This document shows positions 8,413 through 15,204 of a stretch of 35,451 bases of DNA, in pieces. Source of the stretch: Flavobacterium sp. (GTDB taxonomy: Bacteria > Bacteroidota > Bacteroidia > Flavobacteriales > Flavobacteriaceae); the NCBI GenBank assembly GCA_018062725.1, contig JAGORP010000010.1:1-35451 (forward strand). Direction: 5' to 3'. The notes under the pieces were generated by a model. That model saw only the letters and a program-made list of their open reading frames with translations. It was not told where the DNA came from and made no database searches. Positions within the stretch are counted from its first letter, which is position 1, and each line of letters opens with the position of its first letter. Both the position numbers and the translations under genes were made by a program.

Positions 8413-8442
8413 TTGTGGGTTTGATAAATAGTTGTATATTTG
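8413..8442 (+). promoter_or_regulatory. Promoter of rplU-rpmA
   Basis: TTG at 8413-8415, a 19-base spacer and TATATTTG at 8435-8442 form a full match to the Bacteroidota housekeeping promoter (TTG-N17-21-TAnnTTTG). It predicts a short leader of about 20 bases before the ATG at 8471. It also shows that the longer frame starting at 8432 cannot be the true coding start, since that start lies in the promoter. Confidence 0.85.
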
Positions 8443-8470
8443 CAACCTTAAAATTAATAAACATTTTGTT

Positions 8471-8944
8471 ATGTACGCAATCGTAGAGATAGCAGGGCAA
8501 CAATTTAAAGTAAGCAAAGACTTAAAGGTTTATGTTCACCGTTTAGCTAATGAAGAAGGTTCAAAAGTTTCTTTTGACAAAGTTCTTTTATTAGATGACA
8601 ATGGCACAATCACTTTAGGCGCCCCGGCTGTAGAAGGTGCTTCTGTAGAAGCTAAAGTGTTACAACACTTAAAAGGAGACAAAGTAATCGTTTTCAAAAA
8701 GAAAAGAAGAAAAGGTTACAAAAAGAGAAACGGTCACAGACAATATCTTACTCAAATTTTAATTGAGGGTATTTCTGCAACTGGTGCTAAAAAAGCTGCT
8801 CCTAAGAAAGAAGCTGTTGCTGCTGAAGAAGTAGTAGAAGCTCCAAAGAAAAAAGCTGCTGTTAAAAAAGAAGTTGCTACTGAAGAAGTAGAAGCTCCAA
8901 AGAAAAAAGCAACTAAAGCTAAAAAAGAAGATACTCAAGAATAA
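8471..8944 (+). CDS. rplU: 50S ribosomal protein L21 with long C-terminal tail
   Basis: 157 aa from ATG 8471 (MYAIVEIAGQQFKVSKDL). The start was chosen because this is the conserved L21 N-terminus and the promoter -7 box ends at 8442. The core (about 1-102) carries the signature KVIVFKKKRRKGYKKRNGHRQ and ILIEGI, and binds 23S rRNA in the large subunit. The remaining roughly 50 residues are a low-complexity Lys/Ala/Glu/Val tail with repeated EAPKKKA blocks, absent from the roughly 103-aa E. coli protein. The tail is encoded by an imperfect DNA repeat (23-base copies at 8834-8856 and 8888-8910). It is followed by rpmA after 26 bases. Confidence 0.97.
   Translation: MYAIVEIAGQQFKVSKDLKVYVHRLANEEGSKVSFDKVLLLDDNGTITLGAPAVEGASVEAKVLQHLKGDKVIVFKKKRRKGYKKRNGHRQYLTQILIEGISATGAKKAAPKKEAVAAEEVVEAPKKKAAVKKEVATEEVEAPKKKATKAKKEDTQE
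8834..8910 (+). repeat. Imperfect direct repeat inside the rplU tail
   Basis: The 23-base sequence starting GTAGAAGCTCCAAAG occurs at 8834-8856 and again at 8888-8910, a 54-base period. Each copy encodes VEAPKKKA. It explains the repetitive tail of L21 and could vary in copy number between strains. Confidence 0.75.
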
Positions 8945-8970
8945 TATTAACTTATAAAACCTAAAACATC

Positions 8971-9231
8971 ATGGCTCACAAGAAAGGTGTCGGTAGTTCG
9001 AAGAATGGTAGAGAATCAGAATCGAAACGTTTAGGCGTTAAGATTTATGGTGGTCAAGCGGCAATCGCTGGAAATATCATTGTAAGACAAAGAGGTTCAA
9101 AACACAATCCAGGCGAAAACGTTTACATGGGTAAAGATCATACTTTACACGCTAAAGTGGCTGGAGTAGTGAAATTTCAGAAAAAAGGTGATAACAAATC
9201 ATTCGTTTCTGTAGTTCCATTTGAAGCATAG
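8971..9231 (+). CDS. rpmA: 50S ribosomal protein L27
   Basis: 86 aa. The protein begins [23 protein letters not shown], the conserved L27 N-terminus that reaches into the peptidyl-transferase centre. [24 protein letters not shown] is the family signature. No N-terminal processed extension of the Firmicutes type is present. It is co-transcribed with rplU from the promoter at 8413-8442, and an intrinsic terminator follows at 9254-9282. Confidence 0.98.
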   Translation: MAHKKGVGSSKNGRESESKRLGVKIYGGQAAIAGNIIVRQRGSKHNPGENVYMGKDHTLHAKVAGVVKFQKKGDNKSFVSVVPFEA

Positions 9232-9253
9232 TCTTTATAGAACATATGAAATT

Positions 9254-9282
9254 AAAAACGCTCACTAGTTGAGCGTTTTTTT
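9254..9282 (+). terminator. Intrinsic terminator of rplU-rpmA
   Basis: AAAAACGCTCA (9254-9264), loop CTAGT, TGAGCG plus a run of seven T (9270-9282). It is a strong stem followed by a T run, 22 bases after the rpmA stop. Confidence 0.9.
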
Positions 9283-9292
9283 ATTTTAATAG

Positions 9293-9338
9293 GCCACGAA
9301 TGCTCGAATAGCCAAAAATATATTCGTGTATTCGTGGC
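9293..9338 (+). repeat. Palindromic intergenic repeat (CACGAAT type)
   Basis: The left arm 9293-9310 (GCCACGAATGCTCGAATA) and right arm 9321-9338 (TATTCGTGTATTCGTGGC) are complementary at 16 of 18 positions around a 10-base spacer. It lies between the rpmA terminator and the -7 box of the next gene. A single related arm occurs at 7535-7551. Intergenic palindromes built on CACGAAT/ATTCGTG are familiar from Flavobacterium genomes; this is recognised from pattern, not from a search. Confidence 0.75.
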
Positions 9339-9346
9339 TAAATATT

Positions 9347-9354
9347 TACCTTTG
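9347..9354 (+). promoter_or_regulatory. Putative -7 box for the QueD-like gene
   Basis: TACCTTTG matches TAnnTTTG and ends 17 bases before ATG 9372. The expected -33 position falls in the right arm of the palindromic repeat, where no TTG is present, so the promoter is only partly supported. Confidence 0.45.
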
Positions 9355-9371
9355 TTCCAACAATTTAGATT

Positions 9372-9824
9372 ATGAGTAAGATTAGAATCACCAAACAATT
9401 TAGTTTCGAAACCGGTCACGCTTTATTTGGTTATGACGGGAAATGTAAAAACGTTCACGGCCACAGTTATAAGCTTTCTGTGACGGTTATTGGAACGCCA
9501 ATTACCGATCGAAATAATGTGAAATTTGGAATGGTAATTGATTTTTCCGATTTAAAAAAAATAGTAAAAGAAGATATTGTAGATGTATTCGATCATGCTA
9601 CGGTATTCAATGCGACTACTCCTCATGTTGAATTGGCTAACGAACTAAAAACACGTGGACATCACGTTATTTTAGTCGATTACCAGCCTACTAGCGAAAA
9701 TATGGTGATTGATTTTGCTCAAAAAATAAAAAGTAGGTTGCCAAAAGGGATCGAATTACATTCGTTACGACTACAAGAAACCGAATCATCCTTTGCAGAA
9801 TGGTATGCGAGTGATAATAGTTAA
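9372..9824 (+). CDS. queD: 6-carboxy-5,6,7,8-tetrahydropterin synthase (QueD/PTPS family)
   Basis: 150 aa. The zinc-site His residues are seen in SFETGHALFG (H16) and KNVHGHSYKL (H29, H31), with the catalytic Cys25 in GKCKNVHGH. FDHATVFN and the terminal LQETESSFAEW supply the other catalytic His and the pterin-anchoring Glu. QueD converts dihydroneopterin triphosphate to 6-carboxytetrahydropterin for queuosine/7-deazaguanine synthesis. Related PTPS enzymes make 6-pyruvoyl-tetrahydropterin, and sequence alone separates them imperfectly. No other queuosine genes are in the window. It converges with the following lipoprotein gene, 18 bases apart. Confidence 0.88.
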   Translation: MSKIRITKQFSFETGHALFGYDGKCKNVHGHSYKLSVTVIGTPITDRNNVKFGMVIDFSDLKKIVKEDIVDVFDHATVFNATTPHVELANELKTRGHHVILVDYQPTSENMVIDFAQKIKSRLPKGIELHSLRLQETESSFAEWYASDNS

Positions 9825-9842
9825 TTTCGAAAACTAAGAATT

Positions 9843-10235
9843 TTAATAGTTTAATTTAAGGGTATACTCCTCAAGTTTGACCGAAACTCCATCTTTTGGA
9901 TAGGGTACTACTGCAATGGATTGAAGGGGTGTTTTGGTTTTAGGTAAATGTTTTGAAAGCCACGCAATAACTTCGTCTTGATTTGTTGGTTTTAAGATGA
10001 ATTGTTTTTGTTCCATGAGATTTCCATTGTCATAAGCTGCAACTTCAAAAGTCACTTCTCCTGCCCAGATGCACTGAACGTTTTCAGGACAACGAGAATC
10101 ATTAATCAACCTTACCAAAACAATTTCTTTGGTGGTTTTCGAATCCAATTTCTGATTGATTTCTGTAATTGCTTTTTGACAAGAACAACTCGTCAATGAA
10201 GATGTGATGAAAATAAGAAACAGCAACTTTTTCAT
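9843..10235 (-). CDS. Small lipoprotein with DSRCP-CIWAGE motif
   Basis: 130 aa. The N-terminus MKKLLFLIFITSSLTSCSC is a lipoprotein signal with a Cys at the end of the hydrophobic stretch, so it should be lipid-anchored. The motif NDSRCPENVQCIWAGEV (about 46-62) has two Cys that could form a disulfide; similar DSRCP...C.WAGE segments recur in secreted proteins of unknown function in Bacteroidota. The rest is predicted beta-strand rich. The gene is downstream of the DtxR-type regulator and has its own -7-like box TATATTTG (10258-10265). No function is assigned. Confidence 0.8.
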   Translation of the reverse strand: MKKLLFLIFITSSLTSCSCQKAITEINQKLDSKTTKEIVLVRLINDSRCPENVQCIWAGEVTFEVAAYDNGNLMEQKQFILKPTNQDEVIAWLSKHLPKTKTPLQSIAVVPYPKDGVSVKLEEYTLKLNY

Positions 10236-10257
10236 GAGGGCTATTTTTAGAGTACCT

Positions 10258-10282
10258 CAAATATAAGCGCTTTCTTATATTT
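10258..10282 (-). promoter_or_regulatory. Hairpin overlapping a -7 box between regulator and lipoprotein genes
   Basis: AAATATAAG (10259-10267), loop CGCTTT and CTTATATTT (10274-10282) form a perfect 9-bp inverted repeat. It covers the regulator's stop codon and, on the minus strand, the -7-like TATATTTG (10258-10265) of the lipoprotein gene. It could be a weak terminator, an operator or both. Confidence 0.4.
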
Positions 10283-10928
10283 TTCGAACAAAAAGATTAC
10301 TTGCTATTTTGTTGGAAATAGTCATTTCATTCCCATTGATGCCTATTTTTAAGGATAAATCGAAAATTTCACGCGACTTGATTTCAATTTTTGAGCCTAA
10401 AGAAATGCCTTGTTTGTCTAAATATTGCAAAAATTCGGATGAAGTATCTTTCACACCTACACAAATTCCGGTTTGTTTCTCTTGAAGTTCTGAAAGCAAT
10501 TGTTTTTCTACTTTTATGATGTTTCCTTCCGCATTCGGGATCGGATCGCCATGCGGATCTTCTGTTGGGAAATTTAAAAAAGCATCCAATTTATTGACCA
10601 ATTGTTCCGATTTGATATGTTCCAACTGCTCGGCGATGTCGTGGACTTCATCCCAAGAAAAAGCTAATTTTTCCACTAAAAAAACTTCCCACAAACGATG
10701 TTTTCTCACAATCATTTTAGCCGAGTGCAAGCCTTTGTCGGTTAATGAAACCCCTTGGTATTTTTTATAATGCACCAAATCTTTATCCGCCAATTTTTTG
10801 AGCATATCCGTCACCGATGAGGCTTTGGTTTCCATTTTTTCGGCAATGGCATTGGTGCTGATTTCATTTTCCAAAACTGAAGTTAAATGGTAAATGGCTT
10901 TTAGATAATTTTCTTCCGAATGTGTCAT
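10275..10928 (-). CDS. DtxR/MntR family metal-dependent transcriptional regulator
   Basis: 217 aa with three parts: a winged helix (about 1-62, NAIAEKMETKASSVTDMLKKL as recognition helices), a dimerisation/metal domain (about 65-135) and a C-terminal FeoA/SH3-like domain (about 140-217). Comparison with B. subtilis MntR by eye gives H77, E100, E103 and H104 in MntR-like positions. The residue that is Cys in iron-sensing DtxR/IdeR is Glu100, favouring Mn over Fe. However, MntR Asp8 and Glu11 correspond to Asn7 and Lys10, so the second metal site may differ. The gene begins two bases after the Nramp transporter stop, so it is almost certainly in the same operon and probably represses it when metal is abundant. 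Confidence 0.92.
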   Translation of the reverse strand: MTHSEENYLKAIYHLTSVLENEISTNAIAEKMETKASSVTDMLKKLADKDLVHYKKYQGVSLTDKGLHSAKMIVRKHRLWEVFLVEKLAFSWDEVHDIAEQLEHIKSEQLVNKLDAFLNFPTEDPHGDPIPNAEGNIIKVEKQLLSELQEKQTGICVGVKDTSSEFLQYLDKQGISLGSKIEIKSREIFDLSLKIGINGNEMTISNKIASNLFVRKI

Positions 10929-10930
10929 CT

Positions 10931-12802
10931 TTAATTTTTTACAATAAATAATGGAATAGAAATTGCATGTCGTAGTTTGTCTACGGTTGTGCCAAAAAGC
11001 AAATCTTTAAGTCCGCTATGACCATGCGTTCCCATCACCAAAATTTCAAAAGTACCTTCGTTTATGATTTTTGGAATGGATTTGTTTGGTTTTCCAAAGC
11101 CTAAAATGGTTGCGACTTTAAATCCTTTTTCAGCAAGCATGACTTTATAATCTTCCAGTAGTTTTTCATCAATGGTCGTTTCGCAGTCTTCAATAGTATC
11201 GCCATACATCATAGCGCCAACTGTTTCTACAACATGTATAAGGGTGTAGTTTGCTTCTTTTCCGCCCAATTGAAATGCGCTATTTATGGCAATTTCATCG
11301 GCATTAGAAAAATCAACTAAAATAGCAATATTCTTTTTGGTATAAATTTCTGCTGGTGAAAATTGTAATTTTAAGTGATGCGGAGAATGGTTTAAAATAT
11401 CCGTTTTTGGTTTTGAAATAAAAGGTTTAAATACAATATACACTAATAAGAGTAAGAATCCTATTGCTAATGGCACTACGGTCAACCATAAAATCATTGG
11501 GTTTTCTGAAGATTCTAAAAGTCCTACAATTTCCGAGTATACCAATTTGGCATTTAAGGAAACAATGATTAAAGCGATTATCCAAGCCGCAATTTGCGTG
11601 GTTCTCCCAATGTGAAATCCTTTCATTTTTGATTTGTCACTCACAAAATGAATCAACGGAATGATAGCAAACCCTAACTGGAGACTTAAAATGACTTGAC
11701 TTAAAATAAGCATTTTTCCAGTGACACTTTCTCCAAAAATAGAAATGACTATAACGGCTGGTACAATCGCAATTAAACGGGTTATGATGCGTCGCACCCA
11801 AGGCTGAATACGTAAATTTAAATAGCCTTCCATTATGATTTGTCCCGCCAATGTCCCTGTAATAGTTGAACTTTGCCCAGCTGCAATTAACGCTACCGCA
11901 AATAGAATGGGCGCCCACCTGGTTCCTAACATTGGGGCTAATAATTGATGCGCATCCTGAATTTCGGCTACATTAAATAATCCGGCTTTGTGAAAAGTGG
12001 CTGCCGCTAGAATTAAAATGGCTGCGTTGACGAAAAAAGCTAAGTTTAAAGCAATGGTCGAGTCAATAAAATTGTACTTTAACGCTTGTAGTATGCCTTT
12101 TTTACTTCGGTCAAATTTTCGAGTTTGTACTAAAGAAGAATGTAAGTATAAATTGTGAGGCATTACGGTGGCTCCTATGATTCCAATAGCAATATATAAT
12201 GCACCTTCTCCTGGCAAAGACGGAATTAATCCTGTCATTACTTTTCCGATTTCTGGCTTTGCAAATATCATTTCAAATACAAATGAAAACCCGACAATAG
12301 CTACTAGGGCGATGATAAATGCTTCCATTTTGCGAATGCCTTTATTAATCAAGAAAAGCAATAAAAAGGTATCCAAAACCGTAATAATCACTCCGTTAAT
12401 CAGTGAAATATCAAAAAGTAAATTCAATCCTATGGCCATTCCTAACACTTCGGCCAAATCACAGGCAGCAATAGCAATCTCGGCTAAAAAATAAAGGATG
12501 TAATTGATAAATTTCGAGTAGGTTTCTCGGGAGGCTTGGGCTAAATCTCTTTGTGTCACGATGCCCAAACGGGCGCTTAAACTTTGTAAAAGCAAAGCCA
12601 TGATGTTGCTCATTAGTAAAACCCAAATTAAAGCGTAACCAAACTGACTACCACCAGCCAAATCGGTGGCCCAATTTCCCGGATCCATATAGCCAACACT
12701 TACCAAGTAGGCCGGGCCAAAAAAAGCTAAAATTTTTCTAAAAACAGTGGTTTTATTTTGTGTTGAAACCGATTCGTGAACTTCTTCTAACGATTTACTC
12801 AT
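10931..12802 (-). CDS. Nramp divalent metal transporter fused to a universal stress protein domain
   Basis: 623 aa. Residues about 25-445 are an 11-helix Nramp domain with the metal-binding TM1 motif DPGN (40-43) and TM6 motif MPHN (about 212), the classic Mn/Fe(II) selectivity signature. QSSTITGTLAGQIIMEG is another family hallmark. After a helix and linker (about 446-475), residues about 480-623 form a UspA domain: IAILVDFSNADEIAI at its start and the ATP-loop-like GTHGHSGLKDLLFG and IPLFIVK at its end. The Usp part probably sits in the cytoplasm and may bind nucleotide to modulate transport (inference). The transporter imports Mn2+ or Fe2+ with protons. It is followed directly by the DtxR-type regulator, and a -7-like box lies at 12823-12830. 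Confidence 0.95.
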   Translation of the reverse strand: MSKSLEEVHESVSTQNKTTVFRKILAFFGPAYLVSVGYMDPGNWATDLAGGSQFGYALIWVLLMSNIMALLLQSLSARLGIVTQRDLAQASRETYSKFINYILYFLAEIAIAACDLAEVLGMAIGLNLLFDISLINGVIITVLDTFLLLFLINKGIRKMEAFIIALVAIVGFSFVFEMIFAKPEIGKVMTGLIPSLPGEGALYIAIGIIGATVMPHNLYLHSSLVQTRKFDRSKKGILQALKYNFIDSTIALNLAFFVNAAILILAAATFHKAGLFNVAEIQDAHQLLAPMLGTRWAPILFAVALIAAGQSSTITGTLAGQIIMEGYLNLRIQPWVRRIITRLIAIVPAVIVISIFGESVTGKMLILSQVILSLQLGFAIIPLIHFVSDKSKMKGFHIGRTTQIAAWIIALIIVSLNAKLVYSEIVGLLESSENPMILWLTVVPLAIGFLLLLVYIVFKPFISKPKTDILNHSPHHLKLQFSPAEIYTKKNIAILVDFSNADEIAINSAFQLGGKEANYTLIHVVETVGAMMYGDTIEDCETTIDEKLLEDYKVMLAEKGFKVATILGFGKPNKSIPKIINEGTFEILVMGTHGHSGLKDLLFGTTVDKLRHAISIPLFIVKN

Positions 12803-12822
12803 GGTTAAACAATTAATTACTA

Positions 12823-12830
12823 CAAATATA
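12823..12830 (-). promoter_or_regulatory. Putative -7 box for the Nramp-regulator operon
   Basis: TATATTTG on the minus strand matches TAnnTTTG and lies 20 bases before the start codon. No TTG is found at the expected upstream distance. The candidate operator at 12857-12883 lies upstream of it. Confidence 0.55.
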
Positions 12831-12840
12831 ATTATTTTTT

Positions 12841-12871
12841 TTGCTTTGTATGGTGTTAATTTTTAGCTTTG
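12841..12871 (+). promoter_or_regulatory. Promoter of the TonB-dependent receptor gene
   Basis: TTG at 12841-12843, a 20-base spacer and TAGCTTTG at 12864-12871 fit the Bacteroidota promoter consensus. The -7 box lies inside the palindrome at 12857-12883, suggesting that expression is blocked by a bound regulator. Confidence 0.65.
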
Positions 12872-12883
12872 TCTAAAAAATTA
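12857..12883. promoter_or_regulatory. Candidate metal-regulator operator (palindrome)
   Basis: TAATTTTTAG (12857-12866), spacer CTTTGT and CTAAAAAATTA (12873-12883) form an inverted repeat that is perfect except for one extra A/T base in one arm. It sits between the divergent Nramp and TonB-receptor genes and covers the receptor's -7 box. The neighbouring DtxR/MntR-type regulator is the obvious candidate binder; that link is inferred. Confidence 0.5.
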
Positions 12884-12907
12884 TTTACATAGATATAAAT
12901 CATACTC

Positions 12908-15169
12908 GTGAAAAACCTCATTTTAGTTGTAACGGTTATTTTTTGCCATTTTATAAATGCTCAAACACGTATTAAAGGAAGTGTGTCTTCTGATGGAATT
13001 ACTTTTGAAAACGTAGCAATAACTCTTGATATAACAACAAAAACACATACCGATGCTGAAGGTTATTTTCAATTTGAAAATGTTTCCATTGGAAATCATG
13101 AAATAAATGTAGTTGTTGAAGGTTTTCAATCGATTCATCAAAGAGTGATTGTTAAAGATACCAATACAGTATTTCAAAATTTTGAATTAATATCCGAAAA
13201 AGAGAAGCAAAACGGACTCGATGAAGTAGTAGTCACTGGAACATTAAAACCGGTGAGTCGTTTAGAAAGTGCTGTTCCTGTGGAAGTGTATAAGCCTGTT
13301 TTTTTTAAAAAAAATCCTACCGCCAATATTTTTGAAGCCCTACAAAATGTGAATGGCGTTCGTCCACAGTTAAACTGTAATGTGTGTAATACCGGTGATA
13401 TTCATATTAATGGTTTGGAAGGACCTTATACGTTAGTGTTAATTGATGGTATGCCTATCGTGAGCGGACTTTCAACCGTCTACGGCTTGTCGGGAATTCC
13501 CAATTCGTTATTAGAACGTATTGAAGTCGTAAAAGGACCGGCTTCGTCGCTTTATGGAAGTGAAGCAGTTGGCGGATTAATCAATATTATTACCAAAAAC
13601 CCAAAAAATGCCTCTCGTTTTTCTGTTGATGGATTTTCGACCAGTTGGGGAGAAGCCAATCTGGATATAGGCGCCAAGTTTAATTTAGGAAAAGCAACTT
13701 CGGTGTTAATAGGGATGAACTATTTTAATTATTCCAATCCCATAGATAATAACAACGATAATTTTACCGATGTTACGTTGCAAGATCGAATTTCGGTGTT
13801 TCAAAAATGGAAATTTAATCGAAAAAGCAACAAACTCTTTTCGTTGGCTACTCGTTATTTTTATGAAGATCGTTGGGGCGGCGAAATGCAATGGGAGAAA
13901 AAATACCGAGGCGGAACTCAAGTCTATGGCGAAAGTATTTACACCAGTCGTTCCGAATTTTTAGGTGCTTATGAATTGCCTGCAACAGAAAAAATACTCT
14001 TTTCGTTTTCCTATACCGACCATGATCAGAATTCGGTGTATGGTAACATTCCGTATTTGGCCAAACAAAAGATCGGCTTTAGTCAACTAACTTGGGATAA
14101 AAAAATGAATCAGCATGATTTTCTTATGGGAACTGCTATCCGTTATCAGTTTTATAATGACAATACTACGGCAACTGTTATTGCTGATGAAAATTGGATT
14201 CCGAGCCTTTTTATTCAAGATGAAATTCATTTGTCTGAAAAACATAATTTATTGCTAGGAGCGCGATATGATTACAACGACAATCACGGTTCTATTTTTA
14301 CGCCAAGATTGGCTTATAAATGGAAAATAAATAATAATAGTATTTTTCGGTTCAACACTGGAACGGGTTTTAGAATTGTGAATTTATTTACCGAAGAGCA
14401 TGCGGCCTTAACGGGTTCGAGAGATGTTGTTGTCTTGGTAAACTTAAAGCCCGAACGCTCTTATAATGTAAACATGAATTTTTTAAAGAAATTTTTTCTC
14501 AACGATGGGAGTTTTATCGGATTAGAAACTACGGCTTGGTATACCTATTTTACGAATTCTATTCTTCCTGATTATGATACAAATCCGAATCAGATAATTT
14601 ACAAAAATCTTAATGGTTTTGCCGTTTCTAAAGGAATAAGTACCAACCTTGATGTGATTTTGGGTAATGGTATAAAAGCCACAATTGGCGCTAGTTATTT
14701 AGATGTCGCTAAAACGGAAAACAAGATAAAAACAAAACAGGTTTTAACGGAAAATTTTTCGGGAACATGGTCTATTTCATATACTATCCCAAAATGGTTT
14801 TTATCGATTGACTATACAGGAAATTTATACGGACCCATGAAGCTTCCATTATTAGGGAATCTTGATCCAAGAAAACAATATTCTTCCACATATAGTATTC
14901 AAAATATTCAATTCACAATTTCTAAAATTAAGAATTGTGAGGTTTATTTTGGGATTAAAAACCTGCTGAATTGGACGCCAAACAAAGGAAATCCATTTAT
15001 TATAGCGCGATCTTACGATCCATTTGATAAGAATGTGACATTTGATAGTAATGGTAATGCCGTACAAACTCCAGACAATCCGTATGCATTAACTTTTGAC
15101 CCTTCCTATGTTTATGGACCCAATCAAGGTGTTAGAAGTTTTATAGGTGTGAGATATTCATTTTTATAA
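12908..15169 (+). CDS. TonB-dependent outer-membrane receptor with CxxC in the plug
   Basis: 753 aa. A signal peptide (MKNLILVVTVIFCHFINAQ) is followed by a carboxypeptidase-regulatory-like beta domain (about 20-95), the plug (about 110-230) with IDGMPIVSGLSTVYGLSGIP and ERIEVVKGPASSLYGSEAVGG, and a 22-strand-type barrel to the C-terminal Phe-rich RSFIGVRYSFL. It should import a scarce substrate across the outer membrane using TonB energy. The plug contains C157-N-V-C160 just before TGDIHINGLEG, a pair that could bind metal or form a disulfide. Lying opposite an Nramp importer and before a metal-efflux operon, a metal or metal complex is the likely substrate (inference). The start is GTG 12908; no upstream ATG fits. 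Confidence 0.9.
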   Translation: MKNLILVVTVIFCHFINAQTRIKGSVSSDGITFENVAITLDITTKTHTDAEGYFQFENVSIGNHEINVVVEGFQSIHQRVIVKDTNTVFQNFELISEKEKQNGLDEVVVTGTLKPVSRLESAVPVEVYKPVFFKKNPTANIFEALQNVNGVRPQLNCNVCNTGDIHINGLEGPYTLVLIDGMPIVSGLSTVYGLSGIPNSLLERIEVVKGPASSLYGSEAVGGLINIITKNPKNASRFSVDGFSTSWGEANLDIGAKFNLGKATSVLIGMNYFNYSNPIDNNNDNFTDVTLQDRISVFQKWKFNRKSNKLFSLATRYFYEDRWGGEMQWEKKYRGGTQVYGESIYTSRSEFLGAYELPATEKILFSFSYTDHDQNSVYGNIPYLAKQKIGFSQLTWDKKMNQHDFLMGTAIRYQFYNDNTTATVIADENWIPSLFIQDEIHLSEKHNLLLGARYDYNDNHGSIFTPRLAYKWKINNNSIFRFNTGTGFRIVNLFTEEHAALTGSRDVVVLVNLKPERSYNVNMNFLKKFFLNDGSFIGLETTAWYTYFTNSILPDYDTNPNQIIYKNLNGFAVSKGISTNLDVILGNGIKATIGASYLDVAKTENKIKTKQVLTENFSGTWSISYTIPKWFLSIDYTGNLYGPMKLPLLGNLDPRKQYSSTYSIQNIQFTISKIKNCEVYFGIKNLLNWTPNKGNPFIIARSYDPFDKNVTFDSNGNAVQTPDNPYALTFDPSYVYGPNQGVRSFIGVRYSFL

Positions 15170-15170
15170 A

Positions 15171-15201
15171 AAAATAAAGACGGTAAGACCGTCTTTATTT
15201 T
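15171..15201. terminator. Bidirectional terminator between convergent genes
   Basis: AAAATAAAGACGG (15171-15183), loop TAAGA and CCGTCTTTATTTT (15189-15201) form a perfect 13-bp stem with A and T runs on both sides. It lies between the receptor (+) and efflux adaptor (-) genes and can serve both. Confidence 0.88.
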
Positions 15202-15204
15202 TCT

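Noticed and set aside
8432..8470. Extended N-terminus for L21
   Set aside because: It starts inside the -7 box of the rplU promoter and adds 13 residues not found in L21.
12168..12494. Plus-strand 108-aa frame within the Nramp gene
   Set aside because: A shadow of the well-supported Nramp reading frame; its composition is that of antisense code with no recognisable motif.
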